From: DASUNP01 sp035249305
GTDB taxonomy: Bacteria > Acidobacteriota > Blastocatellia > UBA7656
Length of the DNA: 64,000 nucleotides
Assembly: GCA_035249305.1 (NCBI GenBank)
Contig: DATFGQ010000085.1
Span: 7,617-71,616 of the forward strand
Reading direction: 5' to 3'
Under the pieces are notes generated by a model, which saw nothing but the letters and a program-made list of their open reading frames with translations, searched no databases and was not told the origin of the DNA. Below are positions 27,849-37,488 of the stretch, piece after piece (position 1 is the stretch's first letter; every line of letters starts with the position of its first letter). A program made the translations under genes and the position numbers.

Positions 27849-29534
27849 TTACATGTTGCGGTAATTCGGGCCGCCGCCGCCTTCGGGCGGGACCCAGTTG
27901 ATTATCTGGTAGGGGTCCATGATGTCGCACGTCTTGCAGTGAACGCAGTTCGAGAAGTTGACCTGGAGCCTTCGCTTGCCCTCGCCCGCGTCGACCATCT
28001 CATAGACATTAGCCGGGCAAAAATTCTCGCACGGGTTGCCGTACTCCGCGGTGCAGCGGTCGACGCAGATGTTTAAGTCTACGACCTTGAGGTGCGAAGG
28101 CTGGTCTTCGTCGTGGTGCGTGCTCGAATAATAGACGTCCGTCAGCTTGTTGAACGTCAGCTTGTCGTCGTACTTGAGCCCCGCGTATCGGCCCTCTTTG
28201 CCGTGCCCATCGACCGCGGAGAGTTTCCGCATGTGTTGATGGCCCGCCTTGATGGGGAGCCTTCTCGGCAAGCGCCCGCCGGTCACCGAAGATATGCCCG
28301 CCGTGACCAGCCCGAGCATCCGACCTTTATCAAACGCCTGGTGGAAGTTCCTCGACTTGTAAAGCTCGCGGCCGATGTAGCTCTCTTTTAGCCGCTTGTC
28401 GAACGCACCGAGCTTTGCGCGCGAGTAATCTCCGGCGATCAAAGCTTCCAGTATCGTCTCGGCCGCGAGCATCCCCGCCTTGATCGCCGTGTGAATGCCC
28501 TTGAGCCGCTCGCCGTTCAGCATGCCCGCCGAATCGCCGATAATCATCACGCCGTCGGCGGTGAACTGCGGCATCGTGTACCACCCGCCGACCGGCATCG
28601 CCTTCGCGCCGTAGCGGACCATCTTGCCATCTTTAAGAAGCTCGGCGATAAGCGGGTGCGTCTTGAACCGCTGAAACTCGTGATGCGGATCGATGTGCGG
28701 GTCGCGGTAGTCGAGCCCGACCGCGAGCCCTATGTCGATGATGCGGTCGCGCATGCCGTAGACCCACGAGCCGCCGAACGTGTGCGAGTCGAGCGGCCAG
28801 CCCAGCGTGTGGATCACCGACCCCGGCGGAAAACGGTCGTCGGGCGCCTCCCACAGCTCCTTAATCCCGACCGAGTAGACCTGGGGGTCGCTGTCGCGGT
28901 CCAGGTTCAGTCTATCAACCAGTTGCTTTGTGAGCGACCCGCGCACGCCTTCGCCCAGCACTGTAACTTTCGCGACGATGTCGACGCCGGGCTCGAAATT
29001 AGGCTTAGCCTTCCCGGTCTTATCTATGCCCTTGTCACCCGTGCGAACGCCCGTCACACTCTCGCCTTCGTAAAGCATCTGCGCGCCGGGGAATTCGGGG
29101 AAGATGTTGACGCCGGCCTCTTCGCACTTTTCGCCCATCCATCGCACGAGGCGGTTGAGCGAGACGACGTAGTTGCCATGATTGCGGAGCGGGGGCGGGA
29201 TTATCGGCGCGCTAATCTTGCCGCTCTCGGTCAAATAGTAGACCTTCTCTTCGCCGACCGGCGCTTCAAGCGGCGCACCTTCGTTCTCGAAATCCGGGAT
29301 CAGCTCTCTGAGGCTTATGGGGTCGAGCACCGCGCCCGAAAGCTGGTGCGCGCCGATCTCCTTTGCCTTCTCGATGACTGCGATGCTCACCTCGTCGAGC
29401 CGCTTGCCGCCCGCCTCTTTCGCCGTCTTGTTGTGCGCCTCGATCAGCTTCGAGAGGTGAAGCGCGCAAGAGAGGCTCGCCGGCCCTGCTCCCACCAGGA
29501 GGACATCCATTTCAAGTGTTTCTCTTTCAAACAT
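27849..29534 (-). CDS. Electron transfer flavoprotein:ubiquinone oxidoreductase (ETF-QO), 561 aa
   Basis: Passes electrons from reduced ETF to the quinone pool at the membrane. An FAD-binding start (LLVGAGPASLSCALHL, residues about 12-27) is followed by the characteristic family body, for example HTLGWPLD and GLAVGLDYRDP. A C-terminal 4Fe-4S region has Cys in NPCENFCP and NCVHCKTCD, ending in WVPPEGGGGP. The length matches the family. It is the last gene of the etfB-etfA-ETFQO set, so fatty-acid or amino-acid dehydrogenases elsewhere would feed this pathway. Confidence 0.96.
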   Translation of the reverse strand: MFERETLEMDVLLVGAGPASLSCALHLSKLIEAHNKTAKEAGGKRLDEVSIAVIEKAKEIGAHQLSGAVLDPISLRELIPDFENEGAPLEAPVGEEKVYYLTESGKISAPIIPPPLRNHGNYVVSLNRLVRWMGEKCEEAGVNIFPEFPGAQMLYEGESVTGVRTGDKGIDKTGKAKPNFEPGVDIVAKVTVLGEGVRGSLTKQLVDRLNLDRDSDPQVYSVGIKELWEAPDDRFPPGSVIHTLGWPLDSHTFGGSWVYGMRDRIIDIGLAVGLDYRDPHIDPHHEFQRFKTHPLIAELLKDGKMVRYGAKAMPVGGWYTMPQFTADGVMIIGDSAGMLNGERLKGIHTAIKAGMLAAETILEALIAGDYSRAKLGAFDKRLKESYIGRELYKSRNFHQAFDKGRMLGLVTAGISSVTGGRLPRRLPIKAGHQHMRKLSAVDGHGKEGRYAGLKYDDKLTFNKLTDVYYSSTHHDEDQPSHLKVVDLNICVDRCTAEYGNPCENFCPANVYEMVDAGEGKRRLQVNFSNCVHCKTCDIMDPYQIINWVPPEGGGGPNYRNM

Positions 29535-29540
29535 AAGACC

Positions 29541-29610
29541 TCAGTAGCCAGTAGCCAGTAGTCAGTAGCTTAGATTCTACTGGCTACTGTCTACTGACTA
29601 CTGGCTACTC
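29541..29610. repeat. Inverted heptamer array (CAGTAGC type)
   Basis: Seven-base units of CAGTAGC/CAGTAGT on one side and their complements (CTACTGG/CTACTGT) on the other, able to fold into one long hairpin between etfA and the ETF-QO gene. Its right end overlaps the etfA stop codon (TAG at 29607-29605), so the repeat reaches into the gene. Confidence 0.65.
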
Positions 29611-30597
29611 TTGCTTCGCTTTTCGGATCTCGCCCGTGAGCGCGGGAACGATCTCGAACAGGTCGCCGACGATCCCGTAGTCGGCTATGTCAAAGATAGG
29701 CGCTTCGGGGTCTTTGTTAATGGCGACGATGGTCTGCGAGTTCTTCATCCCGACGACGTGCTGGATCGCGCCCGATATGCCGACGGCGAGGTAGAGCTTC
29801 GGCGAGACGGTCTGGCCTGAGCTGCCGATCTGGCGGTCCATCGGGAGCCACTCGTTGTCGCAGATCGGGCGAGACGCCGCGATCTCTGCGCCGAGCGCTT
29901 TGGCAAGCTCCTCGACGATGGCGATATTCTCCTGGCTCTTGATCCCGCGCCCGACCGCGACAATGAGCGGGGCCTGCGACAGGTCGACGGCCTGTTTCGC
30001 CTCCTGAAACTTCTCTTCAGGCTGCGTGCGGATCGTCACATCGGACAGGTCTATCTCAATCGCCTCGACGCGCGCGGCCGCCTCCCCGGCCTCGGCCAAA
30101 TCGGCGCGGTAGGCGCCCGCCTGGAACGAAGCGAAGACCGGGGGCTCGGCCGAAACCCTGACGTCAGTGTTGATCTTGCCCTGAAATATCTGGCGTGTGA
30201 AAACCACTTCATTCCCGTCTACGCGATAGCCTATGCAGTCGGGGACGAAGCTCTTGCCGAGCGCCGACGTAAGGCGCGGCGCGAAGTCTCGCACCTGGTA
30301 GGTGTGGCTCAAGATGACGTACCGCGGGTTGAGTTTTTCCACGACGCGGCGCAGCGCGGCCGTGTAGCCGTCGGGCGTGTATTCGGCGAGCTTCGCGTCT
30401 TCGACCGTGTAAACGACTTCGACCTTTTTCGCCGCCACGTCTGTCGCGACGTTCGAGACTCCCGAGCCTAATACCACGGCCGATACTTTTTCGCCGGTCT
30501 CGCCCGCGATCCGCTGCGCCGCCACCATCGCTTCATACGAGGTGCGGTTCAGGACTCCGTCGCGCTGTTCTATAAAAAGAAGTATTCCCTCGCTCAT
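29605..30597 (-). CDS. etfA: Electron transfer flavoprotein alpha subunit
   Basis: About 330 aa, FAD-binding subunit of ETF. The C-terminal FAD domain is clear: AVGRGIKSQEN, then RQIGSSGQTVSPKLYLAVGI, SGAIQH and NSQTIVAINKDP. I start at the ATG at 30597, five bases after GGAGGA; the sequence upstream of it is heptamer repeat and not protein. It forms the ETF heterodimer with the etfB product and passes electrons to ETF-QO downstream. The last codon and stop lie inside a heptamer array. Confidence 0.95.
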   Translation of the reverse strand: MSEGILLFIEQRDGVLNRTSYEAMVAAQRIAGETGEKVSAVVLGSGVSNVATDVAAKKVEVVYTVEDAKLAEYTPDGYTAALRRVVEKLNPRYVILSHTYQVRDFAPRLTSALGKSFVPDCIGYRVDGNEVVFTRQIFQGKINTDVRVSAEPPVFASFQAGAYRADLAEAGEAAARVEAIEIDLSDVTIRTQPEEKFQEAKQAVDLSQAPLIVAVGRGIKSQENIAIVEELAKALGAEIAASRPICDNEWLPMDRQIGSSGQTVSPKLYLAVGISGAIQHVVGMKNSQTIVAINKDPEAPIFDIADYGIVGDLFEIVPALTGEIRKAKQE

Positions 30598-30606
30598 CAT
30601 TCCTCC

Positions 30607-30680
30607 AGTGCTGAGTGCTGAGTCCTGAGTCCTGAGTAATAGTCTTTCACTCAGCACTCAGCACTCAGCACTCAGGACTT
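30607..30680. repeat. Inverted heptamer array between etfB and etfA
   Basis: CTGAGTG/CTGAGTC units from 30607 and ACTCAGC/ACTCAGG units to 30680, separated by a short centre (TAATAGTCTTT). The two halves would fold into a long hairpin inside the etfB-etfA message and could lower or uncouple etfA expression. Confidence 0.7.
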
Positions 30681-30681
30681 C

Positions 30682-31464
30682 TTATAACACTCTTGCATCG
30701 AAGCGGAGCTTCTCGACCAGCTTCGCCGCCGCCTCGGCGGGCTTGCCTTCGATCATCTCCGTGCGCTTGGTCTTCTCGGGCAGGTAGGCGCGCTCGATCG
30801 TCTGCGTCGGCTTCAAGTCTTCGGCCGTCAGGCCGAGGTCGGCGGCTTTCACGTCGCGTATCTCTTTTTTCTTCGCCGACATTATGCCCTTGAGCGTGGC
30901 GTAGCGTAGCTGGTTGATGCCCGACTGGATCGTCAGCAGCGCGGGCATCGGCGTCCGCACCCACTGAAACCAGCCGCTCTCAAGCTCGCGTTTGACTCGC
31001 ACGCTTCCCTCTTCGGGCTGCACCTCCATGACGATAGTCGCGCTCGGCAGGTCCAGCTTCTCGGCCAGGATCAAGCCCACCTGCGCGAAGCCATAATCGT
31101 CCGACTGAAGGCCCGTGAAGATCAGGTCGAACTTCTCGTCCTTGAGCGCGGCCGCGAGCGCGCGCGCGATGGCCGCCGCGTCCGTGGCCTGGTCGAAGGC
31201 CGGGTCGTTCAGGTGTATGGCGCGGTCCGCGCCCTTAGCGAGCGCCTCTTTTATAGACTGCCGTACGCGCTCGGGACCGAGGCTGATGACTACGACTTCG
31301 CCGCCGTGCTTCTCTTTCTGCCGCAAAGCCTCTTCGAGCGCGTAGGCGTCGGCCTCGCTCATCTCATAACTCATGTCGCGCTCGTCTATCCACTTCTGGT
31401 CTCCCGCGATTCGCAGTATCGAGTCTTTCTTCGGCACCTGTTTCAAACAAACGACTATGTTCAT
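30682..31464 (-). CDS. etfB: Electron transfer flavoprotein beta subunit
   Basis: 260 aa. Typical family start (MNIVVCLKQVPKKD), GGEVVVISLGPE, and the family signature region VKRELESGWFQWVRTPMPAL. It binds AMP structurally and takes electrons from acyl-CoA dehydrogenases. It follows fabF by 52 bp on the same strand, so the ETF set may be read through from the fatty acid synthesis operon. A hairpin array separates it from etfA. Confidence 0.96.
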   Translation of the reverse strand: MNIVVCLKQVPKKDSILRIAGDQKWIDERDMSYEMSEADAYALEEALRQKEKHGGEVVVISLGPERVRQSIKEALAKGADRAIHLNDPAFDQATDAAAIARALAAALKDEKFDLIFTGLQSDDYGFAQVGLILAEKLDLPSATIVMEVQPEEGSVRVKRELESGWFQWVRTPMPALLTIQSGINQLRYATLKGIMSAKKKEIRDVKAADLGLTAEDLKPTQTIERAYLPEKTKRTEMIEGKPAEAAAKLVEKLRFDARVL

Positions 31465-31476
31465 GCATTAACCTTT

Positions 31477-31507
31477 GAGACTTCAAATTTGAAATTTGAT
31501 ACTTCAG
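31477..31507. repeat. AT-rich palindromic motif between fabF and etfB
   Basis: Contains the TTCAAATTTGA palindrome with a second half (AAATTTGATACTTC). Similar to the terminator core at 27811-27840 and the motif near 35145. It may be a weak hairpin between the two operon parts. Confidence 0.4.
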
Positions 31508-31516
31508 GGCGCCGCT

Positions 31517-32776
<1,260 letters not shown>

Positions 32777-32812
32777 TTCCTCCAACTGGAGAAGCAGTAA
32801 AACCCTGACCGG

Positions 32813-33055
32813 TTACTTCGAGTGCTTCTCGATGTATTCGATCGCGTCACGGACGCTGGTAATCTTCTCCGCGTCCTCATCCGGTATCTCTATGTTGAAC
32901 TCTTCCTCGAACCTCATCACCAGCTCTACCGTGTCGAGCGAGTCCGCGCCCAGGTCGTCGATGAAGCGCGCGTTCGGCGTGACTTCCGACTCGTCTACGC
33001 CAAGCTCGTCAACTATTATCTGTTTTACCCTTTCCTCAACCGAACCTTCTGCCAT
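32813..33055 (-). CDS. acpP: Acyl carrier protein
   Basis: 80 aa, acidic. The phosphopantetheine Ser lies in GADSLDTVEL. The length and the helix pattern match acyl carrier proteins. It carries the growing acyl chain for FabD, FabF and PlsX made by the same operon. Confidence 0.98.
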   Translation of the reverse strand: MAEGSVEERVKQIIVDELGVDESEVTPNARFIDDLGADSLDTVELVMRFEEEFNIEIPDEDAEKITSVRDAIEYIEKHSK

Positions 33056-33152
33056 TTTCTAGCTCCTCCTAACAGTATTCATATTGTAGTTCCAAGAATC
33101 TTTAAGTCCATATCGCATTATGCGCCGCGCGCCGCGCGGTTGTCGAACCGTA

Positions 33153-34097
33153 TTAAGAGCCGCAAGCCGCGATTGCCTCTTCGAGCGTTTCGGGCGAGTC
33201 TACGTTCAAGATATCGCAGTCGCGGTCGATCTGTCGGATCAGCCCCGAAAGCACTTTGCCCGGCCCTATCTCGACGAAGCGCGTCACGCCCTGATCGACT
33301 AGCAGCCTTACCGAATCGCTCCAGCGGACGGGGCTCGCCACCTGCCGGATGAGGGCCGCGCGGGCCTCCGCGCCGGAGGTCGTCATACGGGCGTCGACGT
33401 TAGTCACAAGCGGCACATTCAAATCCAAAAACTCGATCTCGTCAAGCACGGGCGCGAGACGGTCGGCCGCGGGCTTCATCAGCTCGCAATGAAACGGCGC
33501 GCTGACCGCGAGCAATACCGCGCGGCGTATGCCCTTCTCTTTGGCGATACTGACGGCGTGCTCCACTGCGGACTTATGGCCCGCGATCACGGTCTGTCCC
33601 GGCGAGTTAATGTTGGCCGGCGCGCAGACGCCGAGAGCTGATGCTTCATGGCAAAGCGCGTTCACTTTATCGAGGTCGCCGCCGATCAACGCCGCCATCG
33701 CGCCTTCGCCCTGCGGGACCGCCTCCTGCATAAATAGCCCGCGTTTGCGAACTACGCGGAGCGCGTCTTCGAGCTTCAACGATCCTGCGGCCACAAGCGC
33801 CGTGTACTCGCCGAGCGAATGGCCCGCGACGAAATCGGCCTTCGGGCCTCGCTCTTCAAAGGCGCGCAGGGCGGCGATCGATGTCGCGAGAATAGCGGGC
33901 TGCGTGTTTGCCGTGAGCTTCAGCTCTTCGTCCGGCCCTTCGAAGCAGAGGCTCGACAGCCTCATCCCTAGGACGCTATCGGCCTCTTCGAAGACGCGGC
34001 GCGCGGCGGGTATTTGTTCGGCCAGCGCCTTGCCCATCCCCGCCGCTTGCGAGCCCTGTCCCGGAAACACGAAGGCTGTCTTTTTGTCCGTGCTCAT
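33153..34097 (-). CDS. fabD: Malonyl-CoA:ACP transacylase
   Basis: 314 aa. Loads malonyl groups onto ACP. FPGQGSQ at the start, the nucleophile in GHSLGEYTAL, and the active-site His in SAPFHCELM are all present. It starts three bases after the plsX stop, so the two are tightly coupled. The 97-bp gap to acpP is where fabG often sits; it is absent here. Confidence 0.97.
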   Translation of the reverse strand: MSTDKKTAFVFPGQGSQAAGMGKALAEQIPAARRVFEEADSVLGMRLSSLCFEGPDEELKLTANTQPAILATSIAALRAFEERGPKADFVAGHSLGEYTALVAAGSLKLEDALRVVRKRGLFMQEAVPQGEGAMAALIGGDLDKVNALCHEASALGVCAPANINSPGQTVIAGHKSAVEHAVSIAKEKGIRRAVLLAVSAPFHCELMKPAADRLAPVLDEIEFLDLNVPLVTNVDARMTTSGAEARAALIRQVASPVRWSDSVRLLVDQGVTRFVEIGPGKVLSGLIRQIDRDCDILNVDSPETLEEAIAACGS

Positions 34098-34100
34098 TCT

Positions 34101-35138
34101 TCAGATCGCCGCGATGGCTTGCCCCAGCTCCTTTTCGATCTTGGCGTTGACATCGCCCCGGCAGTAGTCGCGGGCGACGCCGATGGCGTTGCGTATGGCC
34201 TTCGAGCTCGACCGGCCGTGACAGATCACCGCGACGCCTTTTATGCCCAACAGCGGCGCGCCGCCGTATTCGGCGTAATCGATTCGCTGCTTGAACTTCT
34301 GGAACGCGGGCCGCGTAAGCAGCGCGCCCGCCTTTGCCGACAGCGAAGCCTTGAGCTCCTGTTTGAGCAGACGCATCAAGACCTCGACGACGCCCTCGCT
34401 GGTCTTGAGCGCGATGTTGCCCGTGAACCCGTCGCAGACGATCACGTCGACCTGGCCTGTGAACATGTCGCGCCCTTCGACGTTGCCTATGAAGTTGATG
34501 TGCGAGTTCTTGAGCAGCTTGAAGGCCTCTTTCGTAAGGTCGTTCCCTTTGATCTCTTCTTCGCCGATCGATAGCAGCCCGACGCGCGGGTGCTTAACGC
34601 CCACGATGACGCTGGAATAGAACGAGCCCATGACTGCGAAATCGTAAAGGTGCGTCGGCTTGCATTCGGCGTTCGCGCCCACGTCTAAGATGACGCTGCC
34701 GCGCCCTGTGAGCGTAGGCAGCACGGCCGCCAGCGCCGGCCGGTCTACCCTCGGCAGAGTGCCGATGACGAGCTTCGAAGTCATCATAACCGCGCCGGTG
34801 TTTCCGGCGCTCACCAGGGCCTGCGCCTTGCCTTCGCGAACGAGCTGGGCCGCGACGCGTATGGAGCTGTTGCGCTTGCGGCGGACGGCCGTAGCCACGG
34901 GGTCATCCATCGTGACCACCTCGCGGGCGTCTACTATCTCGATTGAAGAACTGCGCCAGTGGCGTGAGCCTCCGAGCGCGCGGCCCCTGCGGTGGCGGTC
35001 GAGCTCGGGTTGAATATCTTCGGACCGCCCGACCAGGATGATGCCGACGCCGAAGTCGCGGGCGGCTTCAATCGCCCCTTCGACCTCGTTGGCGGGGGCG
35101 TAATCGCCCCCCATTGCATCCACAGCGATCTTTAGCAT
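34101..35138 (-). CDS. plsX: Phosphate acyltransferase PlsX
   Basis: 345 aa. Makes acyl-phosphate from acyl-ACP for phospholipid synthesis. The family start (IAVDAMGGDYAP) and GNTGAVM, DVGANAECKP and VCDGFTGNIALK motifs are present. It follows rpmF by 58 bp and precedes fabD directly. A short Arg/Gly-rich stretch near residue 50 (HRRGRALGGSRHW) looks like an insertion relative to typical members. The fabH that often follows plsX is missing. Confidence 0.97.
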   Translation of the reverse strand: MLKIAVDAMGGDYAPANEVEGAIEAARDFGVGIILVGRSEDIQPELDRHRRGRALGGSRHWRSSSIEIVDAREVVTMDDPVATAVRRKRNSSIRVAAQLVREGKAQALVSAGNTGAVMMTSKLVIGTLPRVDRPALAAVLPTLTGRGSVILDVGANAECKPTHLYDFAVMGSFYSSVIVGVKHPRVGLLSIGEEEIKGNDLTKEAFKLLKNSHINFIGNVEGRDMFTGQVDVIVCDGFTGNIALKTSEGVVEVLMRLLKQELKASLSAKAGALLTRPAFQKFKQRIDYAEYGGAPLLGIKGVAVICHGRSSSKAIRNAIGVARDYCRGDVNAKIEKELGQAIAAI

Positions 35139-35196
35139 TATTTAGATTTCAAATTTGAGATCGCGGCGCGCGTAAGCGCATCATCCGCCATCCAAA

Positions 35197-35382
35197 TTAC
35201 TCTTCGGCTTTCGGCTCGATGGCTACGCGCCCTCTGTAGAAGCCGCACTTCGGGCAGACGCGGTGCGGCGGGCGGGGCTCCCCGCAGTTCGGACAGTTGC
35301 CCACGGCGGGCGGGACCAGGTGATCGTGCGCCCGGCGCTTGCCCGTGCGAGACTTTGAATGTTTCCTCTTAGGATTTGGCAT
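35197..35382 (-). CDS. rpmF: 50S ribosomal protein L32
   Basis: 61 aa, basic. Family start MPNPKRKHSKSRTGKRRAH and a zinc ribbon with CPNCG and CPKCG. It sits in the DUF177-rpmF-plsX-fab order common in bacteria, linking ribosome and membrane-lipid synthesis. Confidence 0.98.
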   Translation of the reverse strand: MPNPKRKHSKSRTGKRRAHDHLVPPAVGNCPNCGEPRPPHRVCPKCGFYRGRVAIEPKAEE

Positions 35383-35396
35383 TACCTACTACTCCC

Positions 35397-35924
35397 TCAA
35401 TTATCAGATTTAAACTCTTTGAGCGCGGCCCAGCGCGGGTCCGTCTGCTCGACTCTACAGTCGCACTGCTGCTCGTTCAAATTCCCGCCACACTCCGGGC
35501 ACAACCCGCGACAGTCGCTGTCGCAGAGCCTCGACATAGGCATGGCGAGCTCTATCTGCTCGCGCACAACGTCGTCGAGGTCTATACAATCGTCAACGTA
35601 GAAGGCCGTCGAAAGATCATCCCCGCCAAGCTCTTTCTCTTCCAGCGGGCTTGCGGGCCTGACGGCGGGCACGTACAGCAGATCGAAGCTCTGATCTACG
35701 GGCGTCGAGAAGGCCGTCAAGCAACGGTCGCAAGCGTACTCGACCGTGGCCTTCACCCCGCCAACGAGCTTCACCTTTGCTCCGTCGCGGGTGGCGTGTA
35801 AATCGAGAGCCGGGCGGCCGACGATGCGGCTGTCTTCGCCCCTCAAGTGGGGTTCGCCCTCACCGTAAGTGTGATGGACCGCGAGCCCCTCCTCTTCGCT
35901 TATATGGTTTATGTTGACTACCAT
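35397..35924 (-). CDS. DUF177/YceD-family protein
   Basis: About 175 aa. A family member with a CDRC pair and a Cys-rich C-terminus (CDSDCRGLCPECGGNLN, then CDC). Family members lie beside rpmF and are linked to 23S rRNA handling. The start is uncertain: the ATG at 35924 (MVVNINHISEEE) follows a G-rich stretch, and longer starts at 35945 or 35966 lack a ribosome binding site. First gene of the lipid operon, 50 bases from a consensus promoter. Confidence 0.88.
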   Translation of the reverse strand: MVVNINHISEEEGLAVHHTYGEGEPHLRGEDSRIVGRPALDLHATRDGAKVKLVGGVKATVEYACDRCLTAFSTPVDQSFDLLYVPAVRPASPLEEKELGGDDLSTAFYVDDCIDLDDVVREQIELAMPMSRLCDSDCRGLCPECGGNLNEQQCDCRVEQTDPRWAALKEFKSDN

Positions 35925-35980
35925 CCCCGGCTTTCCCGCGCCCATATGGCGAACGATTCGGCGCACAGCAAAAGATATTC

Positions 35981-36008
35981 ATTATATAGGTGGCGCCGGG
36001 TTTGTCAA
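35981..36008 (-). promoter_or_regulatory. Promoter of the DUF177-rpmF-plsX-fab operon
   Basis: On the minus strand, TTGACA (36008-36003), 16-base spacer, TATAAT (35986-35981): both hexamers match consensus exactly. Transcription would start near 35974. Confidence 0.85.
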
Positions 36009-36040
36009 CCAGGGCTCCGTCCCACAAATCATAACATTTC

Positions 36041-36065
36041 GGAACTTTGGGTTTACTCGGGCGTG
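36041..36065 (+). promoter_or_regulatory. Possible ECF-type promoter of the sigma factor operon
   Basis: GGAACTT at 36041-36047 and CGTG at 36062-36065, 16 bases after GGAAC. This resembles the GGAAC/CGTC pattern of ECF sigma promoters, so the sigma gene at 36121 may activate itself. A TATAAT at 36077-36082 with a weak TTTACT upstream is an alternative housekeeping promoter. Confidence 0.4.
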
Positions 36066-36120
36066 GTTACTAAGGGTATAATTAATGGGGATAAACCTAT
36101 AAAGAAGGCGACACGCCCGG

Positions 36121-36750
36121 ATGGCAACAGTCACTCATCAGGCGCAGGCGGTAGGAATCGGGGGCAGTCGGTCGGTTGAAACGGCTAACGACCACGAGCT
36201 GCTGGCCGCAATCAGGGACGGCGACGAGGCGGCGTTCCAGGAGATCGTGCGCCGATATCGCAACCCCATAACGAATTTCGTCTACCGGATGATTGACGAT
36301 TACGAGAGGTCTGTCGAGTTGGCTCAGGAAACCTTCATTCGAGTCTATACGAGCGCGTCTCGCTATCAGGCGAATTACAGCTTCTCGACTTACATCTATC
36401 GCATAGCGACGAACCTGGCTATCAGCGAGCTCCGCCGGCGCAAGCGGCGCAAGTTCGTGTCGCTCTTGACGCCGTTTACCGGCGACGACGGCGAGCCGGT
36501 CGAGATAGATCCGCCCGACGCCAACCCGCTGCAAGACGAGGCGCTCATAGACAACGAGCGACGCAGGGCGGTGGCCCGCGCCATCTCGTCTTTGCCGGAA
36601 AAGTACCGCGCTGCCATCGTGCTGCGCGACGTCGAAGGACTGAGCTACGACCGCATAGCCGAGGTGCTCAAGCTCTCGGAAGGGACCGTGAAATCACGCA
36701 TCAACCGCGCTCGCAACCTCTTGAAGGAGAAGCTGAGCGCGTACGTTTAA
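36121..36750 (+). CDS. ECF-family RNA polymerase sigma factor
   Basis: 209 aa. Region 2 (DEAAFQEIVRRYRNPITNFV, then YERSVELAQETFIRVY) and region 4 (SLPEKYRAAIVLRDVEGLSY, then GTVKSRINRARNLL) are both clear, joined by an acidic linker. It directs RNA polymerase to stress genes. The start has AAGGCG about 11 bases upstream. The next gene is a zinc-finger anti-sigma factor, and an HtrA-like gene follows, as in RpoE-type envelope stress units. Confidence 0.95.
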   Translation: MATVTHQAQAVGIGGSRSVETANDHELLAAIRDGDEAAFQEIVRRYRNPITNFVYRMIDDYERSVELAQETFIRVYTSASRYQANYSFSTYIYRIATNLAISELRRRKRRKFVSLLTPFTGDDGEPVEIDPPDANPLQDEALIDNERRRAVARAISSLPEKYRAAIVLRDVEGLSYDRIAEVLKLSEGTVKSRINRARNLLKEKLSAYV

Positions 36751-36783
36751 GCCGAGTTTGTTCGAGGCTAGGATGGGAATACT

Positions 36784-37458
36784 ATGAACGGGTGTAAACA
36801 GATAAAGGCAATCATTGACGAAGCGGAGAGGCCCGAGGCGCTCGACTACGGCGCGAGCCAGCACATGGCCTCCTGCGCAGATTGCAGCCAGTTCGCCGAC
36901 GAGCGGGCGAAGCTCAAGGCGTTGCTGGCCGAGGTGGGGCGTGTGAGCGCGCCGGCCGATTTCGATTTCAAGCTGAAGGCGCGTCTGGCCGAGGTCAAGG
37001 GGCGTAGGAATTTCTTAGGGCTCTCGCCGGCTGGCTATCTTAAGCTCGGCGGCGCGATGGCCGCGCTCGTCATAGCGGTCGTAGCCGCGCAAACGGGCGG
37101 CCTCTTTACGGCCGACAACACGGTTGCGCCCCCCGCCGAAGAGACGGCGGCTGTTCAACCTTTCAACCCGCAGCGCACCGATGTCGTGCAGCCCATGCCT
37201 CCTGCAATCAGGTCTGAAGAGCCGGATCGCGTAGCGATCGCAGCGATTAATGTCAGTCAGAGAGGTCAGAGGCGGCACGTGCGTCCGGCCCCAGAGCCTG
37301 TGCGAGCGTTCGTCACAGAAGGCGGCACGACGGTCTTGATGCGCGGGCCTGCGGGCGAGCTCGAAGTCCCCGTGCCTACGGTCAGCGTGGGCGCGCAGTC
37401 GCTGATGTACGTCGGTTCGAGGCGCCACACGGCGCACGCGGTATCAACATCATTCTAG
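36784..37458 (+). CDS. Membrane anti-sigma factor with zinc-finger domain
   Basis: 224 aa. N-terminal zf-HC2-like motif (SQHMASCADCSQF) in the cytoplasm, a transmembrane helix near residues 90-107 (LGGAMAALVIAVVAA), and a periplasmic tail rich in Pro/Glu. Likely holds the sigma factor of the preceding gene, 33 bp upstream, until an envelope signal releases it. A Met-rich or enzymatic domain is not seen. Confidence 0.85.
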   Translation: MNGCKQIKAIIDEAERPEALDYGASQHMASCADCSQFADERAKLKALLAEVGRVSAPADFDFKLKARLAEVKGRRNFLGLSPAGYLKLGGAMAALVIAVVAAQTGGLFTADNTVAPPAEETAAVQPFNPQRTDVVQPMPPAIRSEEPDRVAIAAINVSQRGQRRHVRPAPEPVRAFVTEGGTTVLMRGPAGELEVPVPTVSVGAQSLMYVGSRRHTAHAVSTSF

Positions 37459-37488
37459 TTTTTTTCATCAGGCGCGAAGTTTTTGTCT

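Noticed and set aside
28491..29561. 356-codon frame opposite ETF-QO
   Set aside because: Antisense shadow of a clear, well-conserved gene.
30607..30680. CRISPR array
   Set aside because: Units are seven bases without spacers, and there are no cas genes.
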